From assembly GCA_008704415.1 (NCBI GenBank), contig VXIS01000018.1, positions 221,129 to 285,128 on the forward strand: a DNA stretch of 64,000 nt, written 5' to 3'. Numbering within the stretch: the stretch's first letter is position 1; every line of letters begins with the position of its first letter. The DNA comes from Sphaerosporella brunnea (lineage: Eukaryota; Ascomycota; Pezizomycetes; Pezizales; Pyronemataceae). The notes beneath the pieces were generated by a model, which worked only from the letters and a program-made list of their open reading frames with translations, was not told the origin of the DNA and made no database searches. The translations under genes were made by a program, and so were the position numbers. This document shows, one piece after another, positions 47,428-56,901 of this stretch.

Positions 47428-48047
47428 ATGAAGCTCATGTTCCTTTTCGCCTTTGCGGCTGTGTTGCTCTCGCAGCAGCTCGTATTTGCGACTCCGTTCG
47501 CCAACACCTCCAAAGAATTCTACCTCAGGACAGTTGTTACTCAAGGACCCGAGAAATTTAACAACCTCTATCGTAACATCACCTCTGCACCAGGTGTATA
47601 TATATCAATCACTAACAAATCCTCCAGCCACATCGTGGCACACCGGCGCCGGCCTCAGCGTCCCTGCGCTCCGCAATTATAAGAGCGGCTCGACAAAATC
47701 CTACTTCAATGGCACTCGGCTAAACGCCGATCTTGGAACTGAGTTTCCGTGGGGATGGATTCCCGAATATTGGGCGTACGCCGCGTGGTCCGGGGTCGAT
47801 ATCAATGCAGGGATTGGCCAGGAGGGGTTCGCGCTCGATCATGGAAGCGTCACGTATGGGGTTAATAATTCTTGGGTTGGTGAGTTATCTGCATGATCTT
47901 TTCTGTTTTAGTTGGGGGAGAACTGACGGCGAGAAAGCTTGCGATTGGGTCTATGGTGTGCCGCAGCTGTTTTGGTTCGTCTCGTGGTATAACACGCCGC
48001 TGCCGTGTTCGTGCGCAAAGGTTAAGCTCATTGCAGAGTTTATATAA
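47428..48047 (+). CDS. Secreted protein of unknown function (DUF7907-like)
   Basis: A 175-aa protein from exons 47428-47593, 47628-47853 and 47912-48047. Signal peptide MKLMFLFAFAAVLLSQQLVFA, then KEFYLRTVVTQGPEKFNNLY, SWHTGAGLSVPALRNYKSGS and FPWGWIPEYWAYAAWS. It ends CDWVYGVPQLFWFVSWYNTP. This order is common to a family of small fungal secreted proteins (tentatively DUF7907). Intron 1 would be only 34 nt, but it has a CACTAAC branch site and no alternative keeps frame. For intron 2, the donor at 47854 (GTATGG) keeps frame, while the stronger GTGAGT at 47880 does not. Conserved lengths support secretion; the function is unknown. Confidence 0.75.
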
Positions 48048-48119
48048 CTCTGGGGGGAACTGGGTTCCTCCGTTTGTGCGACTTCGGGAACTTGAAATTC
48101 GGGAAGAAAGTACACATTA

Positions 48120-48799
48120 TCAAAAATTTCCTATTCCGGTTGCAGAGATCTCATCTGAACCCCTTCCAGCGGCAGCACAATCTCCCCAACCTTTGGTCTC
48201 TCCCATCTTGACAAATCCAGCCTTCAAATAAAACTCCAACGCGCCAGCAACATCGACAACCACGTCACAGCGCTCCCTTTCTGCCAGTCGAACACCCCAC
48301 TCCCTGTAATCCGAGTCCCGCGTGTCTGCCACTTCGGCGCCATCGCCAGCCACTGCAAATGCCAATGCACCTTCCAACTGCCCTCTAAAATAGCATTCAT
48401 ACCCGCTCCCCATCGCGCTGCGCAAAACCTCACACTTGTGCAACGAGATGGCTCGGTTCTTTGCCAGTTCAAACTCTAGTAACGGCGTGGCAGGACCTGC
48501 GGAGTGGTGTGTAAGGATCATGTAACAAGCAAGGGGGAAGACGGGAGATGGGTGACAAACGACCACACAGCGAAGCCACGCACCCCCTCCTCCTCCTCTT
48601 CTTCTTCATCACCGGAGACAACGACAACACCACCTTTTTTGTGTCGTGCAGACAATCGCGGATGCGGTAGCTCCACAAGGCCCCATAGCTCCTCGCGCGT
48701 GCGAAAGATGAAGCCGTAGAAGCCGTTTTCCGCAAAGGCGTTGATGCAGATGGCCGTGATGGCCGGTATGTCGGTGGGTGTGGCCGCGCGGAGTTGCAT
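48120..48799 (-). CDS. GNAT-family N-acetyltransferase
   Basis: The N-terminal exon (from 48799) reads MQLRAATPTDIPAITAICIN and AFAENGFYGFIFRTREEL, a typical start of fungal GNAT proteins. It includes an acidic loop (EEEEEEE) and GVRGFAVWSFV. The C-terminal exon (to the stop at 48120) reads PLLEFELAKNRAISLHKCEV, CDVVVDVAGALEFYLKAGFV and KMGETKGWG, with the ALEFYLKAGF segment of the acetyl-CoA fold. An intron lies between about 48570 and 48500 (acceptor CTCCGCAG near 48497), but no donor keeps frame cleanly, so the join is not resolved. The substrate is unknown. Convergent with the secreted-protein gene, about 70 bp apart. Confidence 0.78.
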
Positions 48800-48971
48800 G
48801 GTTATGTTTTTTGTTTGTTTATTTTTACTACAAGATGCTTACTTACTTTTTTGGAAGCGGCGGCCGAGTTTTTTAATGGGAAGATGCGGTGGGAAGTCAT
48901 TATGAGTGATATCTGTCTGCAGTCGTTGTGGTTCATGTTGGTACATGTTTGGGAGACCAATATCACAGCAA

Positions 48972-48977
48972 GCGCTA

Positions 48978-49008
<31 letters not shown>

Positions 49009-49073
49009 CAATTCGGTCCTATCCAATATCCGGGGTAATCTGAAGGTCACCCGTTCAATCCGGGTTTGGCGCA
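48972..49073 (+). tRNA. tRNA-Phe (GAA) with 29-nt intron
   Basis: Acceptor GCGCTAA/TTGGCGC (7 bp, one G-U). D arm GCTC/GAGC. Anticodon stem TCAGA/TCTGA with loop CTGAAG+A. A 29-nt intron follows position 37 (49009-49037). T arm ACCCG/CGGGT encloses TTCAATC; discriminator A. Spliced length is 73 nt. Pol III T-runs lie from 49079. The A box is TAGCTCAGTTGG. Confidence 0.96.
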
Positions 49074-49544
49074 TAACCTTTTGTTTTTTCCCCAATTCAC
49101 CTTTTGAATCATGCTGTGCAGTTCCGGCGCAGATCTTTCAAAGTCTCATAGTTCTGCTTTACGCTCAGTGAAACGCCAGCTTGATGCTTGGTGAGTGGTG
49201 ATGAAGGCTTCGACTAGACCAAGAGTATTGGTCAGACCCATTCCGTGGCATAAATGCGTAATGAGAGAACACAGTTGTTCGCACGACGACTAAAATGAAC
49301 ACAAGATTGCTTGCTTGACTCGATGACATCTCAAAGTACGTACGCTACGACGGCGACGCACCACTCCAAAATCGTAGAGTAACATAACCCAGCCAAAAAA
49401 AAAAAAAATGTGAGATGATCCGTCATCCATTCTCTAGAGTATTGTCGTCGAGTTACAGTACATCGAGGCATCTCATCTCCCCCTCCAGGCCCGCCCGCCC
49501 GCCCATATCGTACAAAACCGGCCGTTCGAACCGCGGATCGCGAA
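49074..49544. other. Intergenic, no gene seen
   Basis: T-run terminator of tRNA-Phe, then the 3' flank of the bL36m gene with an A13 run near 49396. Nothing else recognised. Confidence 0.5.
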
Positions 49545-49959
49545 TTAACCCTGGCGTTGCTTGTGCTTCTGGTTCTTTGAGCAGATGATGTAGAGACGGC
49601 CCTTTCTGCGGACAGACTGTGGAGCCGGAGGTCAGCGAATGTAACGAAATGGGTGAAACGAGACCGCCGCCACCCGTTCTCAAAAAAGCACCACCACCAC
49701 CACCACCCCCCCCCCCCCCAGGGGGAAGGGAAACACGTACCATGCAGCCATCGCAGAGCTTCTTGACCGAGGCGCGCACCTTCATTCCCCGCATCTGCGT
49801 CTGTTGCTGTAGTGGAGTAATCGCGCCCAGGATACGCGGAACCGGCAGACGAGCGCTTAGCGTGTTCGGGACGGAGGTGAAGGAGCGGGTCGCCGTGGCG
49901 GTAAGTCGCAGCGGTAGCAGCCGGCTGCGCAGGGCGTTCGTGGCGGTAGCGAAGAACAT
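49545..49959 (-). CDS. RTC6: Mitochondrial ribosomal protein bL36m
   Basis: A 96-aa protein from exons 49959-49741 and 49616-49545, with the 124-nt intron carrying an ACC/C-run. The N-terminal 55 residues form an Arg/Ser/Thr-rich mitochondrial presequence (MFFATATNALRSRLLPLRLT). The mature part is a complete bL36: MKVRASVKKLCDGCM, then SVRRKGRLYIICS, then KNQKHKQRQG. The zinc ligands C..C..C..H are all present. It acts in the large mitochondrial ribosomal subunit. Confidence 0.95.
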
Positions 49960-51338
49960 TGCGGTGGTGTTGGCGGGGGAGTTGGTTATCGAGGGTGAGG
50001 TGAGGTGAGGTCGACAAAAAACCCTGGTCGGGAATAGCGGGATTGCGACGGCCTGCCAATCACGAGCCGGTTAAGAGTCAACTAATACGAACGCAGCTTA
50101 CCAGCCCTACGTCTCCAATCCTGACATGATGGAACCGTTCTAGAAGGATTTCTCCTTTTTGTTTTTCCCTTTGTTTTTTCTTGCAAACGAAATGATCGAG
50201 ACAGATCTTCGCTTTCAGGAACCCGCTTGTCTCTGTTCGCAAAAATCCACCATGACGCTTCTCGCTCATGTTGAGTCAATCCGGCCACATCTCGCGTGAT
50301 CGCCTGCATCTTCTGGCCGCTGACCAGTAATAGCAACGCCCGCCAATGCCCAATCATTGTAGAGAAAAGAAGTCTATGCAGGAAGACAGTGCAGGAACTT
50401 CCCGCCGAACCTCAAGTCAAGTCGTGATGATGACAGGCGAACTTCAAAATTTCCCGTGAATGATGCCCCGTCATCGTCGTTACATACTCCCAATAGCTAG
50501 GGTTACGTACAGGAAGTGCTTGTTTGGTTGCGTTTTTTAAAGATCTCATCTGACTGATCTCTAGCCCATCTGCCGAACCACTCCCACGGCAGGAAGGTTA
50601 TCTATTCGCGGTGTTGAGTCGAGTCGAGTCGTCGTATCCATGGCTTTTCAGCTGCAATCAGCTTCTGTCTCTGAATACACATATGCAGGTACAATTGTTT
50701 CAGCCTGAGTACAGAGTTTTTTTCTGGGCTCTCATGCATTAATTCACTTGAACTTATCACCAGAAACCCGGACAGCCCAACAATAACAATAACAAGGCCT
50801 TTGCTTCTCTTGTACATGTGTGCCGCGTCACGGAACCTGCCGTCTAGCTAGGCAACTGAGGGAGGGGGAGGGGATAGGAAACCTGAACAGCCCAAAAAAA
50901 TGTATCCGACAAGACGTTTCAACAAGCTTTGGCCCTAAACCAAGCTTCCCCAAGATTGCACACACCGCGGCCGCTGCCACGGAACAAGCCGTGCTGCTCC
51001 CTTCGATGCTGTTTATCTAGTGTAGTCACGCTGCCCAACTCGTTCGCCGGCTTGCGTTCACTCTGCTTTCTAGCCCACAGCCACGCTGTGGATGTATCCT
51101 CACATCTGTACTGAGGATGAGTCCTTCTACGTTGGGACTATATATGGGATGGACGGAAGGGTAGCTGTGGCTTCTCCAGTGGGATATAAATGCAGCAAAT
51201 TGTCTGCTAGTCGGGGCTGTGTCCAAAAACAAGCATCCTGAGCGTAGAGGCATACTTTAGCATCATCTTCCCTAAAGATCACCATCTCATCAAGTAGAGC
51301 CCATTCCTGAACGTCCTCCAAATCAACATCAAGCATCC
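49960..51338. other. Intergenic, no gene seen
   Basis: 1.4 kb, no supported gene. Contains promoters of bL36m (leftward) and the F-box gene (rightward), and a GTCGA tandem near 50619. Confidence 0.5.
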
Positions 51339-52098
51339 ATGTCTCTCAACGACCTCCCCGCCGAGCTCCTCCTCAACATCCTCTCACACCTGGACAACCT
51401 CGACCCGCTCTCCTCCGCAAACCGCACGCTCTCCATCACCGTCGCCTCCTACCAAGCCAGCCAGCTCCGGGGCCGTCTCTCGCGGATCCAGCGTGACCTC
51501 GAGCTTCTAGTCACAATCTGGCCACCCCCCACCTTCTTCCATCAGCCCCGGCAGCACCGGCAGCAACCAACCATCCGCACCCGCAGCGAGCTCACGCAAG
51601 TGCTCTGCGACCCGCGCATGATTCCGCGAGCGGAGGCATACATACACGACCTGGAGACCAAATCCCAAACCGCGGCCCAAGTGGCTCAACAAATCCTCTC
51701 GCTCAACCTCATCACCACCACCAACCCTGAGTTCCTAAGAACGATAGTGTTGCAGCTGTGGTCGGCGCAGCAGCGGTATGCGCACGATGTTGATGGGTAT
51801 GTTGCGAGCCTGCACGAGCGCTGGTGTTTTGGCGATTTGTTGGTGAGGGATCGGTATTTGGCCGCCTTGCCTGAGGATGTGAAGAGGGGAATGGACTTGG
51901 TTTATGAGGCCGTTGGGAGGTTCCTTAGACCGCCTTTTGGCAGGAGAGGCCCTGGTGGAGAGGGAATGGCGTTGCAGAGGATTATTGCAAGGGTAAGTTT
52001 GTTGATATTGATGTTGAGGGGATTGGGCTAATACAACATAGGGAGGGATGCAGGATGTTTTGGCGATGCTGCAGCAGAGAGGGGGTGGGGGCCGTTGA
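51339..52098 (+). CDS. F-box protein
   Basis: A 236-aa protein from exons 51339-51992 and 52042-52098 (49-nt intron; without it the frame stops after 18 extra codons). It opens directly with an F-box: LNDLPAELLLNILSHLDNLD and LSSANRTLS, the segment that binds Skp1 in SCF ubiquitin ligases. The rest is helical, without leucine-rich or WD repeats (QTAAQVAQQILSLN, RDRYLAALPEDVKRGMDLVY). Fungal genomes hold many such short F-box proteins; the target is unknown. Confidence 0.8.
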
Positions 52099-53278
52099 GT
52101 TGCTGGTTAATGACCGTTGTGGTCCTACTTTTTCGACGGATGCTTGGTTTTTTCCCGCCTGATTGAAGAGATAGAGCAGTGAGTGATTGTTTGTCTCGTT
52201 TCACACATCTAAATCACGCCATGTAATGCTTTGACTTTATTTGTTTATTTCCTTCGCGATGCTTCATTTCTCGATTTACAGACTTGCCTCGTTCCCAGAG
52301 ACGAACCTGAAATATATATAGAAGAGTAAAATCAACTTCAAGCCATAAGCGTGCGCATTCTAGAGCTACCTATCAACAGTTTGCATATGACAGCACCACT
52401 GCCAGCCTTTTTTGGTTGCTTAGATATTCTGCGAGTGACATAATGTGACCCAAATATCCTTTGCACTGGCAGTCAAAATACTTCCGATATGGTACGGCCA
52501 CCGGCTGGACTAATCTCCGACCTATACTCATCACCTCCAGCGATGTGCATCCCCCGTTCTAGAACGCGCACTGTATGAGGATTTGCATAATCAAGTGAGT
52601 GATACTCAGTGCAACCGACAAGGCGAACACCTGCAATATTGGCGCGCCACGGCAGCGCATAGGAGGGCAGCATGTCCTTGTTATGCGCTCTGGCCGTTGA
52701 GGGCGCCGCCATTTGTGAGCAAATTTAAAGTGCGCGCCTGATTGCCCGAGAGGCATATGGCTACATTCACAGAACACATACAAGTTCTCTTCCCCCCCAC
52801 ATGATCACCACATGGCCACAATATGTACACCCGCATTCTCACTATCTAGACAAAAAAAATGCACACTCCCCCATCTACCCAAGTACCCCAATCCCCTTAA
52901 ACCAGCGTAGAATAAATCTGGTCTTTATACCTATAAAGCAATAGCCCAACCTATGACCACGACCAACCCCTCGGCAAGATAGCTTATTTCTTTCTTTCTT
53001 TCTTTTTCTATTCACCATCATTGCGCCTTACGATACCACAAGACAAGAAAAGGCGGCCAGGGTTGTAAGGCTGCACAAGGCTGCGGAGTTACATTGGCTG
53101 GAAGCCTTCCCTAGCCGAAACTACGCATGCGCATGTTTCACCATGTTCTATCATTGCCAAATAGACGCTAGATATTCCGCACCGCAGATGGTATAAAAAA
53201 AAAACCCTCCCCCGAAGCAAAATCGCAAAAACCTCAAATGGATATCAAAATCTCTATGAAAAACTCGCATCAATCTAA
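52099..53278. other. Intergenic, no gene seen
   Basis: 1.2 kb between convergent genes (F-box rightward, polymerase kappa leftward). No feature recognised. Confidence 0.5.
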
Positions 53279-55470
53279 CTACCTACCCAGCCTCTTCTTC
53301 TTCGCCGGCGGCAGTGGCGGTGGTGGTGGCGGTTTCGACGACTCCTTAACCGCATTTCTAATCGCCTCTTTCGACAGACAAAAGTCCACATGGCGATTAA
53401 ATGTAGTATCATCAGCAGGCTGGAAGGTACCACAGATAGGGCACTGCCAGTGCTCCTCTCTCTCTTCCTTCTCCCCCTCTGTTTCCATCTTCTTCTCCCT
53501 AGCCACCAGCTCCTCCTCGAGCTCTTGCGTAAGCTTCAATTCCTCCTCCTTCTCGACACGCTGTGCGTGCTCAAACTCCTCCTCTGGCCAGACCTCCCAT
53601 CCGTCCTCATCAAATTTCCGTTTGGGGGCAGGTTTGCTGTTGCCAAAGAACCATTTGTTCATGTCTACAGCCTCCTTCTTTGTGCTCACTAAGCCCGTGA
53701 CTCTCAATCCCATCAGCCTTACTTTCAGCACTGGAAATTCCGCCTCCAGCGCCTGTAGTAGTGGTAGGGCGAGGGAATAGAGCTCCTCCTTCGCAACCAC
53801 GGGTCTGAGGAGATTTCTCTGCCGCGTGAGGACCTCATAGGTATGCAGCTTAACCTTCAACACGAGGACTTTTCCGGCGCAGCCAGCTTTTTTAAGGTCC
53901 TTTTCCAGCTCCTCGGCCGTGACGCGGAGTTTCTCGCGGAGGTTTTCGGCGCCGCTGAGGTCGCGGAACGTGCGCTCTGTGCCCACGCTTTTGCGCTCGT
54001 ATTCCTCTGCGGGGCGGATCTTAGTGCGACCCAGCCCCAGGTACATGTTGAGGAGAAAGTCGAAGGCTTTATCGCCAAAGAGCTGGCGCAGAAGCCCGCG
54101 GTGGGTGAAGATGTCGCCGCAGGTTTTGATACCGACAGCTTCGAGCTCACGCTCGAATACCCGGCCGACGCCGTTGATTTTGCGGACGGGAAGCGTGGAC
54201 ATGAAGGTCATTACTGCTTCCCGGGTGCTTTGGACCCGCTGGAAGGGTGAGCATGCGATCTCACTCGATGTTTCTGGGGGGAAGAGGGGTATTACGAATT
54301 GCCCGTTGGGCTTGTTTTGGTTGGAGGCGATTTTGGCGATCTGGACATGTATGGTCAGAAGCGCCGGGGAAATTCCGGGATCAGGGGAAGTACCTTTGCA
54401 TTTGGAGCGATACCGGCGGAGACGCTGACCTTCGTTGTCTCCAGCACCTCTTTTCGAATCTGCTCCACAAGGCTATCGGGCGTGAGCTTCGGGTGTTCTT
54501 GCAGGTACTGGGTACCGTCAGCTACTGCTGTAATTGAGCAGGAGCGACATGTGTACCGGTGTGATATTGAGATATGCCTCGTCGACACTCGCGGCTTCAA
54601 ACCGCTGATCGTATTTTGCGAGCACCTCGCGGATCTCGGTAGCTTTGCTGTTGTACCTTTCGAAGTTGGGTTTCACGAACACAAGCTGCGGGCACACCTC
54701 TGAGGTACACAGTCCGTTAGAGTCTTGCGGAGAGTCTTGCGGAGGGGGTGAGGGCGCTTGCTTTTGGCGATATGACCGGCCATGCCAGACCTCACTCCGA
54801 ACTGTCGCGCCATGTAGTTGCAAGTGGACAACACACCGCCACCTACTGCCATCGGCACTTTGTAAAGACCTAGTTCAGCAGATGCCACCAAAAAGATATA
54901 TATATACGAGTTTCGAACTACCCTTCTTTAGCTCAGGCCTATAGAGCTCCTCAACCGACGCAAAGAACGCATCGCAGTCCACATGTACTATTATCCTCTT
55001 AGTCCGCGGCCAACCAAGCCGGCTGAGCAGCATACCGATAATCTGCGAAAGATCTCTGTCTCTCTCCAGCCCCGCAATCTGCCCCAAAAACGTTACTACA
55101 AGCGCCAACCTCACATCAGGTAGCAAACCTGCTCATCCACCCGCCGTAGCTCATTCACCACGCTCCCCGCCTCCAGCTCCCGCTTCCGCCGTAGTATCGT
55201 CTCGATACGCAGCGTCAACGCTTCGTCACGCTTCTCTTCGTGCGCGAAAAATTTTGAGCCTTTGCTGGCATTGTAGATGATCTCGCTGATCTTGTTTTGG
55301 TCGACGCCGTCTTGGCCTGCTTTGAGCAACGACGGGCCCAGGAGTGAGTAGTGCAGCGAGGAGCGGGTGGTGCCTTCGGGTTCGGGTGCTACTGGACTGT
55401 GGGATGACGGCGAGCCAGGAGGAGATATTTCCTCCGCGGCGTGATAGACGGTGTTATCGTCGTCGGACAT
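53279..55470 (-). CDS. POLK: DNA polymerase kappa (Y-family, DinB-like)
   Basis: Translesion DNA polymerase of about 621 aa. Seven exons keep frame: 55470-55129, 55078-55036, 54987-54922, 54857-54762, 54699-54557, 54507-54394 and 54340-53279. The N-terminal kappa-specific region has KISEIIYNASKGSKFFAHEE. The palm has IVHVDCDAFFASVEELY and ASVDEAYLNIT, with all catalytic acids present. The HhH/thumb has LPVRKINGVGRVFERELEAV. The little finger follows, then a UBZ4-type zinc finger CPICGTFQ..HVDFC near the C-terminus, which binds ubiquitin on PCNA-associated factors. The tail is proline-rich then basic. Intron 4 (54761-54700) is best explained with a GC donor (GCAAGC); all others are GT-AG. Divergent from the NmrA-like gene, with a small MITE between them. 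Confidence 0.95.
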
Positions 55471-55561
55471 GGAGGTTGCTTCGTTGTTGCGATGCGCGTC
55501 GTTCGGGAAGACGCGTCGTGGTGAGTTTGAGTCAAGCGCTGCACGTGCTTTGTACGACGTA

Positions 55562-55652
55562 CAGTAGAAACTCGGACATAAGGCGGGCGTGGAACAAACC
55601 CTAAACTCCGACTTTTGAACAAGGCGACCGCCTTATGTCCGAGTTTCTACGG
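55562..55652. mobile_element. 91-bp pogo/Tc1-like MITE in a divergent promoter
   Basis: 25-bp terminal inverted repeats begin C(A/C)GTAGAAACTCGGACATAA (55562-55586 and 55628-55652, one mismatch), with TA on each side (55560-55561 and 55653-55654). The CAGTAGAA... type end and TA target are typical of pogo/Fot-like elements. The 41-bp centre is unique. It lies 92 bp upstream of the polymerase kappa start and about 290 bp upstream of the NmrA-like gene. Confidence 0.85.
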
Positions 55653-55939
55653 TACTCACTTCCTGGTCATGACAGCAAAGGTTGATTTCCCAGTTTTCAA
55701 AGCCCCGCCCCAAGTCGTCTTGTCGGACATGGATAAATACAAGCGGGATATGTTTGCCGGAATTCTGAACATTCTCTCGCATGCCTCGTATCAATACGTA
55801 CATCTGAGTCACTGAATCCAACGAATTCGCGGATTTCCGAATAACTATCAGGTCTATAAAGTATCTGCATCGTCGCCGGTCAATATCCGTCATCTAGCCA
55901 CAGCACCGCTGCACCAAGCCCACAAACAAACCACAAACC

Positions 55940-56901
55940 ATGACCACTATTCAAAACGTTGCCGTAGCAGGAGTATGTTTCCTCTGATAATCACCGACAC
56001 CCCCAACCTGACAATCCAGGGCACCGGAAACCTCGGCAGCTACATCGTGCAAGCCCTCGTCGCCGCAAATTTCAATGTCACGGTCCTCACCCGGCCCACC
56101 AGCAATAGTACCAACAAACTCCCCACCATCCGCTACCAGCAAACCGACTACTCTCCCTCCTCCCTCTCGTCAGTACTCCAGGGCCAAGACGCCCTGGTCT
56201 GCTCCCTCGGCGTCTTCGGGACCCTAGACCAAACGCACCTCATCGACGCCTGCCTCAATAACGGGATCTCACGCATCGTACTCAGCGAATTCGGGAACGC
56301 ACCGCACCAGGCGCGACTCCCGGAACTCGACTTCGCGCGGACATCAAAAAAGGCGGTCCTGGACTACGCCATCCAAAAATCCAGCGAGAATCCGGAGTTT
56401 TCCTGGAGTGCGCTGGCGACGGGGAACTTTATAGACTGGGCGATTAGCAGGTTTCCTGCCGAGATGGGGTTTTGTTTTCCTGAGCGAAAGGCGAGAATCT
56501 ACGATAATGGGGAGGAGAGGATTACGGGAACATGTATTAGACGCATCGCTGAGGCCGTGGTGGGGATTCTGAAGAGACCTGAAGAGACGAAGAATAGGTT
56601 TCTCAGAGTGAGATCCCTTGAGGCGTCTCAGAATGAGATTTTGGGGGCGTTTGAAGAGGTCATGGGAGCGAAGTGGACGGTGGAGTATGTTAACTCGAAG
56701 GAGGTGCTGGAGAGGGCGAAGGAAAAACTTGCGAAGGGTGACAAGGGCGCTGTGCTGGATTTGGTGAGTGTGCAGCTGTGGCAGGAGGGGATGGGACGGT
56801 CAATTGTGGTTTCGAGGGAGGAGGCGGATAATGAGTTGCTGGGGATACCGGAGGATGATTTGAGGACTGTTGTCAAGGGTATCTTGGAGGACAAGTTTTA
56901 G
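55940..56901 (+). CDS. NmrA-like / isoflavone-reductase-type NAD(P)H-binding protein
   Basis: A 304-aa protein from exons 55940-55972 and 56020-56901 (47-nt intron in the first glycine loop). The N-terminal NADPH motif becomes VAVAGGTGNLGSYIVQALVA once spliced. It is followed by FNVTVLTRPTSN, ALVCSLGVFGTLDQTHLIDA, RIVLSEFGNAP and SWSALATGNFIDWAI. These are typical of fungal PCBER/NmrA-like oxidoreductases acting on small aromatic or secondary metabolites. No clustered biosynthetic genes surround it, so the substrate is open. Confidence 0.9.

Noticed and set aside
49453..49740. Extended bL36m reading frame with a poly-glycine stretch
   Set aside because: This is read-through into the intron. 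Splicing 49740-49617 restores the conserved C-terminal half of bL36.
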